Below, piece by piece: positions 14,616-20,756 of a stretch of DNA of 22,904 nucleotides. The notes beneath the pieces were generated by a model. That model was not told the DNA's origin. It searched no databases and was given only the letters and a program-made list of their open reading frames with translations. Both the position numbers and the translations under genes were made by a program. The stretch comes from a virus. The DNA lies in the IMG/VR virus record IMGVR_UViG_3300025128_000365, positions 1 to 22,904 of that record; one strand, written 5' to 3'. Numbering within the stretch: position 1 is the first letter of the stretch; each line of letters begins with the position of its first letter.

Positions 14616-14643
14616 TTGCGTAGTGTCACATGGTTCATATAGT
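14616..14643 (+). promoter_or_regulatory. candidate rightward early promoter
   Basis: -35 TTGCGT (14616-14621), 16-bp spacer, -10 TATAGT (14638-14643), in the divergent gap between integrase and the early operon. A start near 14650 would leave a 5' leader of about 178 nt before the first early gene. Inferred from consensus-like hexamers. Confidence 0.6.
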
Positions 14644-14649
14644 CTGACT

Positions 14650-14827
14650 CCAGAAAACATTGGAGGAGAGCCACCCATCGTCATGTTCATGTGGTTGTAA
14701 ACCGTTGCGGTTTTGAGACCTAGTTCGACCGTCCGGTCGAAGTACGGACTCTTTCGGATGCGAGATCCGAACGCCAGATGAATTGTCACGGGTTGCCCTC
14801 CCTGCTTGCCCACAAGGGGGGTTTGTA
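14650..14827 (+). promoter_or_regulatory. structured early leader RNA (three stem-loops)
   Basis: Contains stems 14699-14713 (AAACCG/CGGTTT, 3-nt loop), 14724-14741 (TTCGACCG/CGGTCGAA, a near-palindrome with a TC centre) and 14753-14771 (TTCGGAT/ATCCGAA, 5-nt loop). GGAGGAG at 14662-14668 is not followed at normal spacing by a good start; the nearest ATG (14683) gives only a 5-codon ORF. The first real gene has its own AAGGGGGG. The leader could host attenuation, antitermination or a binding site. No tRNA or attachment core could be recognised here. Confidence 0.5.
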
Positions 14828-15697
14828 ATGAGTGAAGAATACAGCACAGACGGAATCGTGGCTAGCACCCTCGATCTCTTCTTGCGGAATGAACGGCTCG
14901 CTGAGGGTGTTCGCCCGACGGCGTGTGGCACTGGGCTGCGAGGCAGTCAGGCATACGTCTGTGATCGACAGGTCGCGTTCCAGGCGGCTCGTGTCCCAGA
15001 GAACGAAGAGCTGCCGTATACGACTCTTCTTGCGTTCAATTTCGGGCAGGCGATGCACGAGAAGGTGCAGGCGTCTTTGGAGTCGCTGTGGGGAGATTTT
15101 GAGTCTGAGGTGAAGGTCGATCTTCGGCCTCTCGGATACGACATCTCTGGTCACGCTGACGGCCACAACGTCATCGATGACAAGGGAACGGTCATCGAGA
15201 TCAAAACGATGAAGGCTTATCCGTTCAAGTTGGCTAAGGGCGGGGAGTTCAAAATTGAACATGCCTTGCAGGCTGGCATCTACGCCTTGGGCCTTGGGGC
15301 CGACGCGATCCACTTGGTGTACATCTGCAAGGAAGGCAATTTCAGAGACAAGGTGACTGCCGGGGACACGCTTGAGTTTCGTGTAGGCATGGACGAGGTC
15401 GTGCCGGGTTACGGCCAGACGCTGCGTTCCCTCGTCGTTGAAGAACTCGACCGGCTACAGCGGGTGTGGGACCAGGTGAAGGACGGGGTGGTTCCTGCCC
15501 GGTGGATTCCCGGTCATGGTCACGTCGAGCAGGTGCCTTCGTATCTACAGAAGAAGGTGTCGCCGTGGAACTGCGCGTACTGCTCGTTTAACAGTGCTTG
15601 CCGGTCGATGCCGACTGAGGCGGTGCCTGTCGAGTTGGCTCCGATGGCGGTTCAGGAGTCTTGGAACCCGCCGGTTGAGGCAGAGGTGGCGGCATGA
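14828..15697 (+). CDS. Cas4/RecB-like PD-(D/E)XK exonuclease
   Basis: 289 aa. ATG 14828 is chosen because AAGGGGGG lies just before it; a longer in-frame start at 14783 would put an unrelated Pro/Cys stretch ahead of the domain. Nuclease motifs: H77 (AMHEK), D111 (GHADG), E124-x-K126 (VIEIKT) and Q148/Y152 (LQAGIY). Cys45 (YVCDRQ) and the C-terminal C249, C252, C258 cluster (CAYC..ACRS) match the one-plus-three Cys layout that holds a 4Fe-4S cluster in Cas4 and AddB. It probably resects DNA ends for the annealing protein at 16877. First gene of the early operon; no cas genes or CRISPR are nearby. Confidence 0.85.
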   Translation: MSEEYSTDGIVASTLDLFLRNERLAEGVRPTACGTGLRGSQAYVCDRQVAFQAARVPENEELPYTTLLAFNFGQAMHEKVQASLESLWGDFESEVKVDLRPLGYDISGHADGHNVIDDKGTVIEIKTMKAYPFKLAKGGEFKIEHALQAGIYALGLGADAIHLVYICKEGNFRDKVTAGDTLEFRVGMDEVVPGYGQTLRSLVVEELDRLQRVWDQVKDGVVPARWIPGHGHVEQVPSYLQKKVSPWNCAYCSFNSACRSMPTEAVPVELAPMAVQESWNPPVEAEVAA

Positions 15698-16017
15698 GCG
15701 ATCAAAAAACCTTCGATCCCGACTCGCCGATGCAGATGGTTTTGATTGGTCATACAGCCACCTTTGATATGGAACTCAGTGTCCGTGAGATCAAGCTCGT
15801 TATTCGGGGGTTGCGGAGAGAGCGCAAGTCGTTGCGTCAGCAGTTGGAACACGCCGCCGCCCATGCCCACCGGGTGTCCCGGCCGTCGCCTCTGCAACGC
15901 GAGCTGATGGCGGCCGATGTGCTGCTCGGGAAGTTCAATCAACTCAGGTCGTGGAGGTTTGAGGACCGGGTTGCTGCCAAGGGGTTGAACGAGGCCGACA
16001 GCGAGGTGGCGGCATGA
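15694..16017 (+). CDS. unknown early protein, 107 aa
   Basis: ATG overlaps the nuclease stop (ATGA). N-terminal strands (MQMVLIGHTATFDMELSV), then a long basic helix (VREIKLVIRGLRRERKSLRQQLEHAAAH, read from residues about 30-58) likely to form a coiled coil, and a helical end. No signal, membrane segment or known motif. It may act with the nuclease, given its coupled translation, but nothing in it proves this. Confidence 0.65.
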   Translation: MSDQKTFDPDSPMQMVLIGHTATFDMELSVREIKLVIRGLRRERKSLRQQLEHAAAHAHRVSRPSPLQRELMAADVLLGKFNQLRSWRFEDRVAAKGLNEADSEVAA

Positions 16018-16325
16018 CCTCGACCATGATCAGGCAGTACGAAGGGCTTGACCGTGTCACAAAGGCGCACGTTGACCGTCTCATAAAGGCTCTCGCTTCG
16101 CTTGACGCTGCCGATGAACTCGGCGGTGACGCCGAGGTAGCGGTCGCAGCGGATCGGGTCGCCTGGTTGCGTCGAAGCCGAGGCCGTGTGCTGGTCGCTT
16201 GCGAAGATTGTGGAGCGTTGACCCGCCGCGACGATTTGCAGTCGTGTGTCGAAGGCGCTGGTAAAAGCGACCACACCATTGAGTGTTGCCGTGGTTGTGC
16301 GCGGAAGTGGGTGGTGGTCCGATGA
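16014..16325 (+). CDS. unknown early protein with Cys-rich C-terminus, 103 aa
   Basis: ATGA overlap with the previous gene. Residues 1-55 are helical. Residues 63-95 carry C63-x2-C66, C78, C91, C92 and C95, which suggests a zinc ribbon (CEDCGALTRRDDLQSC and CCRGC). Basic residues surround the cluster. A DNA or RNA contact, or a protein interaction, is possible. No family recognised. Confidence 0.65.
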   Translation: MTSTMIRQYEGLDRVTKAHVDRLIKALASLDAADELGGDAEVAVAADRVAWLRRSRGRVLVACEDCGALTRRDDLQSCVEGAGKSDHTIECCRGCARKWVVVR

Positions 16326-16456
16326 CTGCCTTCCTTTCGTTCACGAATCCGCTGTGGTCGTACCTGATAGGTCCGGGGTTCTGCATCCTTGTCGGCTATT
16401 TCATTCGTGGTTTCATCGACCGGGTTGCTCCGCTTGACGTAGAGGTTGACCGGTGA
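16322..16456 (+). CDS. 44-aa single-pass membrane miniprotein
   Basis: Short gene with ATGA overlap at the front and GTGA overlap at the back, which supports that it is translated. Residues about 10-32 (LWSYLIGPGFCILVGYFIRG) form one transmembrane helix; the tail is DRVAPLDVEVDR. No signal cleavage motif. Early phage membrane miniproteins can affect host envelope or exclusion, but the role here is unknown. Confidence 0.6.
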   Translation: MTAFLSFTNPLWSYLIGPGFCILVGYFIRGFIDRVAPLDVEVDR

Positions 16457-16581
16457 GCCGCGTCTACATCCGTTGCTCCAACTGTGTCCGCCACTTCATC
16501 AACCGGAGGATCGCGGTCAAGTACGACTGGCATTGCAACGAGTGCGACACGCCTCTCCCACAGAAGGGAGACGACCAGTGA
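16453..16581 (+). CDS. 42-aa zinc-ribbon miniprotein
   Basis: GTG start overlapping the previous TGA. C8-x2-C11 (CSNC) and C28-x2-C31 (CNEC) 16 residues apart form a classical small zinc ribbon, with basic residues between (HFINRRIAVKYDWH). The tail is acidic/neutral. Probably a nucleic-acid or protein-binding zinc ribbon. Its GTGA/GTGA overlaps on both sides support reality despite size. Confidence 0.65.
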   Translation: MSRVYIRCSNCVRHFINRRIAVKYDWHCNECDTPLPQKGDDQ

Positions 16582-16880
16582 GCTGCGTTGACTTCGACGG
16601 CTCGACATTCGTCGCCGTTAAGGACGGGGCGCGGCTATCGACGCAACTGGAAGCCGTCCGCGACCTGATGTGTGACGGCGAGTGGCGTTCCCTGTCCGGT
16701 ATTTCAGGGATGGTCGGGGCACCGGAAGCGTCGGTGTCCTCCCGTCTCCGAGACCTGCGGAAACCAAAGCACGGCGCGTGGCGTGTCGAACGCAAACGGC
16801 TCGTCGCTGGACTCCACCTCTACCGGATGCTCCCCCCCTTGCCGGATGGACAACTCAAACTTTTGGAGGTATCGAAGTGA
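16578..16880 (+). CDS. winged-helix DNA-binding protein, 100 aa
   Basis: GTG 16578 overlaps the previous TGA; an upstream in-frame ATG lies inside that gene and is rejected. Residues 20-75 read as a winged helix: STQLEAVRDLMCDGEWRSL, SGISGMVGAPEASVSSRLRD (recognition helix) and a wing ending WRVERKR. This layout recurs in small actinophage proteins with a phage or transcription-linked role. It may regulate early genes or bind replication DNA. Soluble. Confidence 0.7.
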   Translation: MSCVDFDGSTFVAVKDGARLSTQLEAVRDLMCDGEWRSLSGISGMVGAPEASVSSRLRDLRKPKHGAWRVERKRLVAGLHLYRMLPPLPDGQLKLLEVSK

Positions 16881-17527
16881 AAGCCGAACAGGTCAAGCAG
16901 TGCCTGGTGCCGTTCCCACCGGAAATCATCAAACAGAAGGGTGGGAGTTTCGCAGCCGACTACGTCGATCACGGCCACGTCACCGAACGGCTACTGCAAA
17001 TAGACCCCGAGTGGACTTGGGAACCCTGCGCCACCGATGAAAATGGTGTACCGATTCTCGTAGTCCTTGGTCAGATGAGTTACCTGTGGGGCCGGATGAC
17101 GGTCTGCGGGGTGACCAGGATCGATGTCGGTTCGGTTGAAACGAAGAAGAACGAGGTTCTCAAGGAAGCCGTTTCCGACTGCATCAAGCGTTGCGCTATG
17201 CGGTTCGGCGTGGCCTTGCACCTTTGGATGGGTGAGGACATACCGGACAGGTCGAAGGTAGCAGGGTCGGCGAGCGTGTCACGGCGCTCACCGGCTAAAC
17301 CCCCCTCCAAGCCGGTTGAGGCCGGCCCTGCTGCCACTTCTGAAGTGACGCCTGAGGATCTGCTTGAGCTCGCAGGTCGGGCGGATCAGGTCGGGTTGAA
17401 ACCGGAAGAGCTGCGGGCTGTCGCAGCGGAGGCTCTTGGCCGGTCGGTTGAGAAGTCCTCGGACATCAAGACCCATGCGGAAATCGAAAAGGTAATGAAA
17501 GCGCTCGACGCCAAGGAGGCTGCGTAA
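16877..17527 (+). CDS. Rad52-like single-strand annealing protein (Sak family type)
   Basis: 216 aa from GTG 16877 (overlaps previous TGA). Residues 24-120 match the Rad52/Rad22 core: FAADYVDHGHVTERLLQIDP, strands WGRMTVCGVTRIDVG, then KEAVSDCIKRCAMRFGVALH, the signature that corresponds to SDAxKRAxxxFG in Sak proteins. The C-terminal part (about 132-216) is a Pro/Ala linker and a helical charged tail, perhaps an SSB contact. It anneals complementary single strands during recombination. SSB follows directly and a Cas4-like nuclease is the operon's first gene, a sensible recombination set. An ORF starting further upstream extends into the previous gene and is not used. Confidence 0.85.
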   Translation: MKAEQVKQCLVPFPPEIIKQKGGSFAADYVDHGHVTERLLQIDPEWTWEPCATDENGVPILVVLGQMSYLWGRMTVCGVTRIDVGSVETKKNEVLKEAVSDCIKRCAMRFGVALHLWMGEDIPDRSKVAGSASVSRRSPAKPPSKPVEAGPAATSEVTPEDLLELAGRADQVGLKPEELRAVAAEALGRSVEKSSDIKTHAEIEKVMKALDAKEAA

Positions 17528-17916
17528 TGGGGTATGCGAACGTGTCTGGTTCGTTCCGGTTGGCTGCGGAACCAGAACTGAAACAGATCGGGACTTCCCG
17601 GTCTGTGTTGAAACTGCGGGTACGGGCAACGAACCGCACTCCGAAGAATGCACCAGCCACGTCGATGTTCTTCGACGTAGAGGTTTGGGGTGACCTAGCA
17701 GAAAACGCTGCTCCTTTGTTGTCGAAGGGCACTGAGGTGATGATTGAGGGTCGTCTTCAGGAAGACGAGTGGGAGAAGGACGGGGAGAAGCGACGCAAGT
17801 TCAAGGTCACAGCGTCCGATATCGGTGTCGCCGTGTCCAGGTGGTCGGATGCCGACGACACAGGTTTCCGGCCTACCTCGTCGCAACAGGCTCGCGTCAT
17901 CGAAGAGGCGTTCTAG
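17527..17916 (+). CDS. ssb: single-stranded DNA-binding protein (SSB)
   Basis: 129 aa. ATG overlaps the previous TAA by 1 nt. Single OB fold, with GSFRLAAEPELKQIG, VLKLRVRATNRTP, MFFDVEVWGDLAENAAPLL, a KGTEVMIEGRL turn and the W(D/E)-K-R-KFKVTAS strand. Slightly shorter than host SSB and with a short tail; it ends IEEAF, a reduced form of the acidic-Phe tip that recruits partners. It protects single strands and works with the annealing protein before it and the resolvase after it. Confidence 0.92.
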   Translation: MGYANVSGSFRLAAEPELKQIGTSRSVLKLRVRATNRTPKNAPATSMFFDVEVWGDLAENAAPLLSKGTEVMIEGRLQEDEWEKDGEKRRKFKVTASDIGVAVSRWSDADDTGFRPTSSQQARVIEEAF

Positions 17917-18249
17917 ATGGGTTCGTCTGCGAACAAGCGGAAAGGCACCCGGTTCGAGTCCGATGTCGTTCAGTACCTGAACGACAACAAGCCGTACTCG
18001 GTTGAGCGTCGCGCACAGCACGGCGCGTTCGACAGAGGCGACGTAATTGGTGTCCCTGATTGGGCCATCGAGATCAAGAACGTCGCCGACTGGTCGAAGC
18101 GGCTCGGTTCGTTCGTCGCCGAAGCAGAGACCGAGGCGATCCACGCTGGTGTCCCGTTCGGAGCGGTCGTTATCAAACGCCGGAACGACTCAATTAATCG
18201 GGCGTATGTCGTCATGTCGTTGGAGCAATTCGTGGAGGTGCTGCCGTGA
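17917..18249 (+). CDS. Holliday-junction resolvase-like PD-(D/E)XK nuclease
   Basis: 110 aa, ATG immediately after the SSB stop. Motifs fit the Hjc-type fold: E14 (GTRFESDVV), R31/R32 (VERRAQHG), D42 (RGDVIGV), and E52-x-K54 (AIEIKN). A following helix (VAEAETEAIHAG) and VVIKRR..RAYVVM strands complete it. It would cut branched DNA made during recombination or replication and help resolve concatemers for packaging. Compact size equals a single domain. Confidence 0.8.
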   Translation: MGSSANKRKGTRFESDVVQYLNDNKPYSVERRAQHGAFDRGDVIGVPDWAIEIKNVADWSKRLGSFVAEAETEAIHAGVPFGAVVIKRRNDSINRAYVVMSLEQFVEVLP

Positions 18250-18476
18250 AGCGTGTTCGTCGCTGGTTCAAGTCTCGGCACGGTTTGTTCACAGAGATAC
18301 AGATGATGGACAAACTGATCAGAGACCTGACCGCTCAGTTGTATGTCGTTCAACATCAATGGGACGACTCTCAGGAGAGCCTGATCACGGTCTGCGCCGA
18401 GTTGCAGGAACGGGTCGAGTCGCAGCACCTCATATTGGCTGCGCTGGGTGCAGTTCAGGCAGGCACCCATGACTGA
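18246..18476 (+). CDS. unknown small helical protein, 76 aa
   Basis: GTG start in a GTGA overlap with the resolvase gene. Basic N-terminus (KRVRRWFKSRHG), then a probable coiled coil (residues about 17-70, with MMDKLIRDLTAQLYVVQHQW and LITVCAELQERVESQ). No motif recognised. Overlaps the next gene by 8 nt. Confidence 0.6.
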   Translation: MKRVRRWFKSRHGLFTEIQMMDKLIRDLTAQLYVVQHQWDDSQESLITVCAELQERVESQHLILAALGAVQAGTHD

Positions 18477-18813
18477 GGTGGCGCTGTTCGACCCAGATGA
18501 AAGCCACCGGAAATCTGCGAGCCAGATCTTTTCCGCCTGGTGGAGAGATCCGAATCGGAAACCGACACTCAAGACTCATCGTGACACGACGATCATCAAC
18601 CGGATAACTGAAGCCTTGGTCGCCGGGTTTGACGAGGCGACGATCCGGCGGGCGTTGGACGAGTGTTGGAAGTTCAGTTCCACCCAAGCATGGGAAGTGG
18701 CGTTGAACATCGCATACCGGAAGGTCCGCGACGAACAACCGCAGCTCTCGGCAACCCAGCAGGCGATCCTTCGCGTCAGGGCCAACGACGGTGGCTTGGC
18801 GACGCCGACATGA
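18469..18813 (+). CDS. unknown early protein, 114 aa (possible replication helper)
   Basis: ATG 18469 lies within the end of the previous gene (8-nt overlap). Helical: ASQIFSAWWRDPNRKPTL, INRITEALVAGFDEATIRRALDECW, then AWEVALNIAYRKVRDEQ and a basic tail. A four-helix layout with FDEATIRRAL recalls phage replication or helicase-associated helical domains, but no definite family is seen. Soluble. Confidence 0.6.
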   Translation: MTEVALFDPDESHRKSASQIFSAWWRDPNRKPTLKTHRDTTIINRITEALVAGFDEATIRRALDECWKFSSTQAWEVALNIAYRKVRDEQPQLSATQQAILRVRANDGGLATPT

Positions 18814-19015
18814 ATGGAAACTCTCTGCTGCTTGTCGCGGAGAGCGGGCCGAAGTGTTCTACGAGGAACGCTTCTACGACCTCGCCCGCTCCATCTGCAA
18901 TGGATGCCCGGTGAGAAGGACTTGTTATGAGGTCGGTCGCCGACAGGACTTCGGTGTGTGGGGCGGCGTCACACGAGGGTGGCTTAAGGAAGACGATGAC
19001 GATTTCTCTAACTGA
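18791..19015 (+). CDS. whiB: WhiB-family iron-sulfur transcription factor (copy 1)
   Basis: 74 aa from GTG 18791, overlapping the previous gene by 23 nt, with AGGG 9 nt upstream. Four Cys bind a 4Fe-4S cluster: C15 (SAACRG), C36-x2-C39 (ICNGCP) and C45 (RTCYEV). The GVWGG turn (55-59) is the WhiB signature, and an acidic tail replaces the usual basic AT-hook-like end. WhiB proteins bind the host sigma factor and occur only in actinobacteria and their phages, which fixes the host group. It may steer host transcription or stop superinfection; the target is unknown. Confidence 0.92.
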   Translation: MAWRRRHEWKLSAACRGERAEVFYEERFYDLARSICNGCPVRRTCYEVGRRQDFGVWGGVTRGWLKEDDDDFSN

Positions 19016-19304
19016 CGTTCCTGACCAGGTGTTCGTGGTGCCGTGTGACCGGCACGACACCCGCTATCTCGCTATCCGGTCGGATGATTCAGACGGCGAA
19101 GAAGCCGTCCTATTCGTGGCTGAGGCCACAGCCGGGTTTGAGGCCACGGTTTCCTCGATGGTGGAAACCGGTGTTGTGCTCAAGCGTTCATCGGCCGCGC
19201 TTCTAGCGCATGCGCTTCTTGATGTGGCGTTGAGGCTTCAACCACAGGAAGAAGAAGACGACACTTGGTTAGACCCTGAGTCGAACGGGCACGGCGGCTT
19301 ATGA
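18996..19304 (+). CDS. unknown early protein between the two WhiB genes, 102 aa
   Basis: ATG 18996 is preferred (AAGGAAG upstream) over an ORF beginning at 18927 inside the WhiB gene. Mixed beta/alpha: VFVVPCDRHDTRYLAIRSDD, EEAVLFVAEATAGFEATV, then a helical SSAALLAHALLDVALRLQ and an acidic tail. Overlaps both neighbours (20 nt, and ATGA). Its location between two WhiB genes hints at a shared regulatory role; function unknown. Confidence 0.6.
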   Translation: MTISLTDVPDQVFVVPCDRHDTRYLAIRSDDSDGEEAVLFVAEATAGFEATVSSMVETGVVLKRSSAALLAHALLDVALRLQPQEEEDDTWLDPESNGHGGL

Positions 19305-19597
19305 GCGCTACGGACCCAACCCCTGAATGGATGCGGGAAGCCTTGTGCCGGGGCATGTCTCTTGATCTTTTCTACACAGACGAAGACGGTAGGCGGGTTT
19401 CCACGAAACAAGCCAAACAGACCTGCATGGCTTGTCCGGTCAACAGGGACTGCCTGCACGACGCGATCAAACGCCGCGAACCACATGGCATATGGGGAGG
19501 GATGACCCCCAGCCAGCGTGAGCGGTACACGGCTACACGACTTGTTCTCCACACGACTGAGTCATTTCGTCGATATGGAAGTCGGAAGGTGAGTTGA
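19301..19597 (+). CDS. whiB: WhiB-family iron-sulfur transcription factor (copy 2)
   Basis: 98 aa, ATGA overlap. Cluster Cys at C16 (EALCRG), C42-x2-C45 (TCMACP) and C51 (DCLHD), with GIWGG (63-67). The C-terminal part is basic (SQRERYTATR and RRYGSRKVS), unlike the acidic tail of copy 1, so this copy may touch DNA while the first may act by binding sigma. The two differ strongly in sequence, so they are not a recent duplication. Confidence 0.93.
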   Translation: MSATDPTPEWMREALCRGMSLDLFYTDEDGRRVSTKQAKQTCMACPVNRDCLHDAIKRREPHGIWGGMTPSQRERYTATRLVLHTTESFRRYGSRKVS

Positions 19598-19872
19598 TGG
19601 CTGAACGACATGAACCGGGCACATTCAAGGGCTGGTCTGGAGGGTCCAGGTTCCCGTTTGACGAGTGGCTAGACGGCAACGAGTGGAAGCTGACTTACTC
19701 GGACATTGATTCCAAGATGGGGTTTGAGGATTTCTCCAAGTACGCGCACAAGGCGGCGAAACAGCGTGGGTTGAAGTTGCGAACAAAGCGTGCGGACTGG
19801 GACCCGCAGCGCTCCGCGTGGACGGCGTTGTGGCTGCACGCGTATGACCCTTATGAAGGGCCGCTGGGATGA
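19597..19872 (+). CDS. unknown early protein, 91 aa
   Basis: ATG 19597 overlaps the previous TGA by 1 nt; a TTG one codon earlier is possible but less likely. Contains EPGTFKGWSGG, FDEWLDGNEWKLTYSDIDSK and a basic, Trp-rich second half (AKQRGLKLRTKRADWD). Could bind nucleic acid through its Lys/Arg-rich region. No family recognised. Confidence 0.6.
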   Translation: MAERHEPGTFKGWSGGSRFPFDEWLDGNEWKLTYSDIDSKMGFEDFSKYAHKAAKQRGLKLRTKRADWDPQRSAWTALWLHAYDPYEGPLG

Positions 19873-20009
19873 GTCTCACGCCGAGTGGCAATGACGAGGC
19901 TGTGACGTTGCAGGAGTTGCGTCGCATCCGCGGCAAAGACCTGAGACCGGTCCCGCTTCCAGGTGAGGAAACGGAACCCGTCGAGGACGAGTCGGAGGAA
20001 TCGTCGTGA
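19869..20009 (+). CDS. 46-aa acidic-tailed miniprotein
   Basis: ATGA overlap at the front, GTGA at the back. N-terminal half has a helical basic segment (VTLQELRRIRGKDLRPVPLP), and the last 14 residues are almost all Glu/Asp/Ser. Acidic tails of this kind may mimic DNA or bind basic proteins, but this is only a suggestion. Confidence 0.5.
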   Translation: MSLTPSGNDEAVTLQELRRIRGKDLRPVPLPGEETEPVEDESEESS

Positions 20010-20227
20010 GCCTCGTCCACGGTTACCTCTGCACGAACATGGACAAGGTCGTCTCCGATGAACGGGTCGCTAACCATCGTGTGGTCGAAGTGAGTTCACC
20101 ATACGGCCAAATCGCATTCGACATAACCGTATGGATGAAGGCCGAGTGGGCGAACGGCAATCTGACGATTTGTGACGCCGGTTTGGATCGCATGCCGGGT
20201 GTCGGGCAACCACTAGTGACGCCGTAG
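20006..20227 (+). CDS. unknown early protein, 73 aa
   Basis: GTG start in a GTGA overlap. Beta-rich small protein: VHGYLCTNMDKVVSDERVAN, VVEVSSPYGQIAFDITVWMK and NGNLTICDAGLDRMPG. No motif or family recognised. The next gene starts right after its stop. Confidence 0.55.
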   Translation: MSLVHGYLCTNMDKVVSDERVANHRVVEVSSPYGQIAFDITVWMKAEWANGNLTICDAGLDRMPGVGQPLVTP

Positions 20228-20383
20228 GTGGATGTTGACGTGTGCGGGCATACGAAACGACCACACAAGTGGATCGCCATCGGCAAAATCACCCAGCATT
20301 CCAATGGCCGGATCATCGACTGGTGGCAGTGCCGGGGCTGCGGTCTAGTTCAGGATCGGGACATTCCGGTGGGTCACGCATGA
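20228..20383 (+). CDS. 51-aa zinc-finger-like miniprotein
   Basis: GTG 20228 directly follows the previous TAG; its TGA overlaps the next ATG (ATGA). C6 and H8 (CGH), H13, and C35-x2-C38 (CRGC) could bind zinc, with Trp-Trp-Gln before the second pair. Too short to be listed by ordinary gene finding, but the tight junctions support it. Function unknown. Confidence 0.55.
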   Translation: MDVDVCGHTKRPHKWIAIGKITQHSNGRIIDWWQCRGCGLVQDRDIPVGHA

Positions 20384-20628
20384 GCCGCATGTCTTTCAAC
20401 CGTTGGCTCCGGCTTGGAATCCAACAGGGCCACTGTGGCCCACCAGTGTGCGAGACACACGACGGCACGCCGATGAGCGAAGAGGAAGCAGAAGAACTAT
20501 GGGACGGCGGTGAACCCTGCATCCACGTCATCCGGCCATACAGCAGCCCAGACCACAAGAAAGAAGTCGAAGACGCGCACCCTCCTTCGACATGGCGAGA
20601 CACCTGGACGGGTCGATGCATCCGGTAG
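20380..20628 (+). CDS. small actinophage-type protein, 82 aa
   Basis: ATG 20380 in an ATGA overlap; a longer in-frame ORF extends back into the preceding gene and is rejected. Contains CGPPVCETHDGTPMSEEEAE and GGEPCIHVIRPY, a motif I recall in many small actinophage proteins (PPVCxTHDGxPxxEEE...DPCIHxIR). The three Cys and His residues may bind metal. No proven function. Confidence 0.6.
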   Translation: MSRMSFNRWLRLGIQQGHCGPPVCETHDGTPMSEEEAEELWDGGEPCIHVIRPYSSPDHKKEVEDAHPPSTWRDTWTGRCIR

Positions 20629-20635
20629 CAAGTGG

Positions 20636-20756
20636 ATGAAGGTCGGGAGTTTATGCACCGGTTCCGGCGGGTTGGACCTCGCTCAAGACCCTCGGCAACG
20701 CCGTCGTACCCGCTCAAGCACATCTAGCCCTGGAGTTACTCCACCATGACACCTGA
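20636..20756 (+). pseudogene. collapsed relic of a C5 cytosine DNA methyltransferase
   Basis: ATG 20636 opens MKVGSLCTGSGGLDLA, matching the start and motif I of C5 cytosine methyltransferases (SLCTGSGGLDLA). Some 16 codons later, in another frame from 20685, the sequence reads KTLGNAVVPAQAHLALELL, matching the last motif (GNAVxPxxA), and ends TGA 20754-20756. Everything between, including the catalytic PCQ region and target recognition domain, is missing. The old stop overlaps the start of the next gene, the tight spacing usual in this operon. GCTCAAG occurs at 20681 and 20712. Cannot encode an enzyme. It may reflect a real deletion or an assembly error. Confidence 0.8.

Noticed and set aside
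14660-14716. 18-codon ORF (TTG start) with a C-x-C-x-C motif in the early leader
   Set aside because: No ribosome site at usable distance from its TTG and no support from context.
14724-14741. TTCGACC...GGTCGAA resembling a tRNA T-arm, possible attP with tRNA fragment
   Set aside because: No acceptor stem, anticodon arm or CCA-like 3' end is recognisable around it; treated as a simple stem.
14828-15697. Cas4-like nuclease as sign of a CRISPR system
   Set aside because: No direct-repeat array and no other cas genes are in the window; such nucleases are common in phage recombination modules.
20193-20203. Further copies of the TGTCGGGTGTC word (20193, 21167, and a partial near 15868)
   Set aside because: They have mismatches and two are inside coding sequence; CGGGTGTC can arise by chance in this base composition.
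20510-20749. 79-aa ORF containing the methyltransferase start
   Set aside because: Its first 40 residues are a shadow of the previous gene and its end is Arg/Thr-rich frame-shifted sequence; only the stretch after 20636 is meaningful, as a relic.
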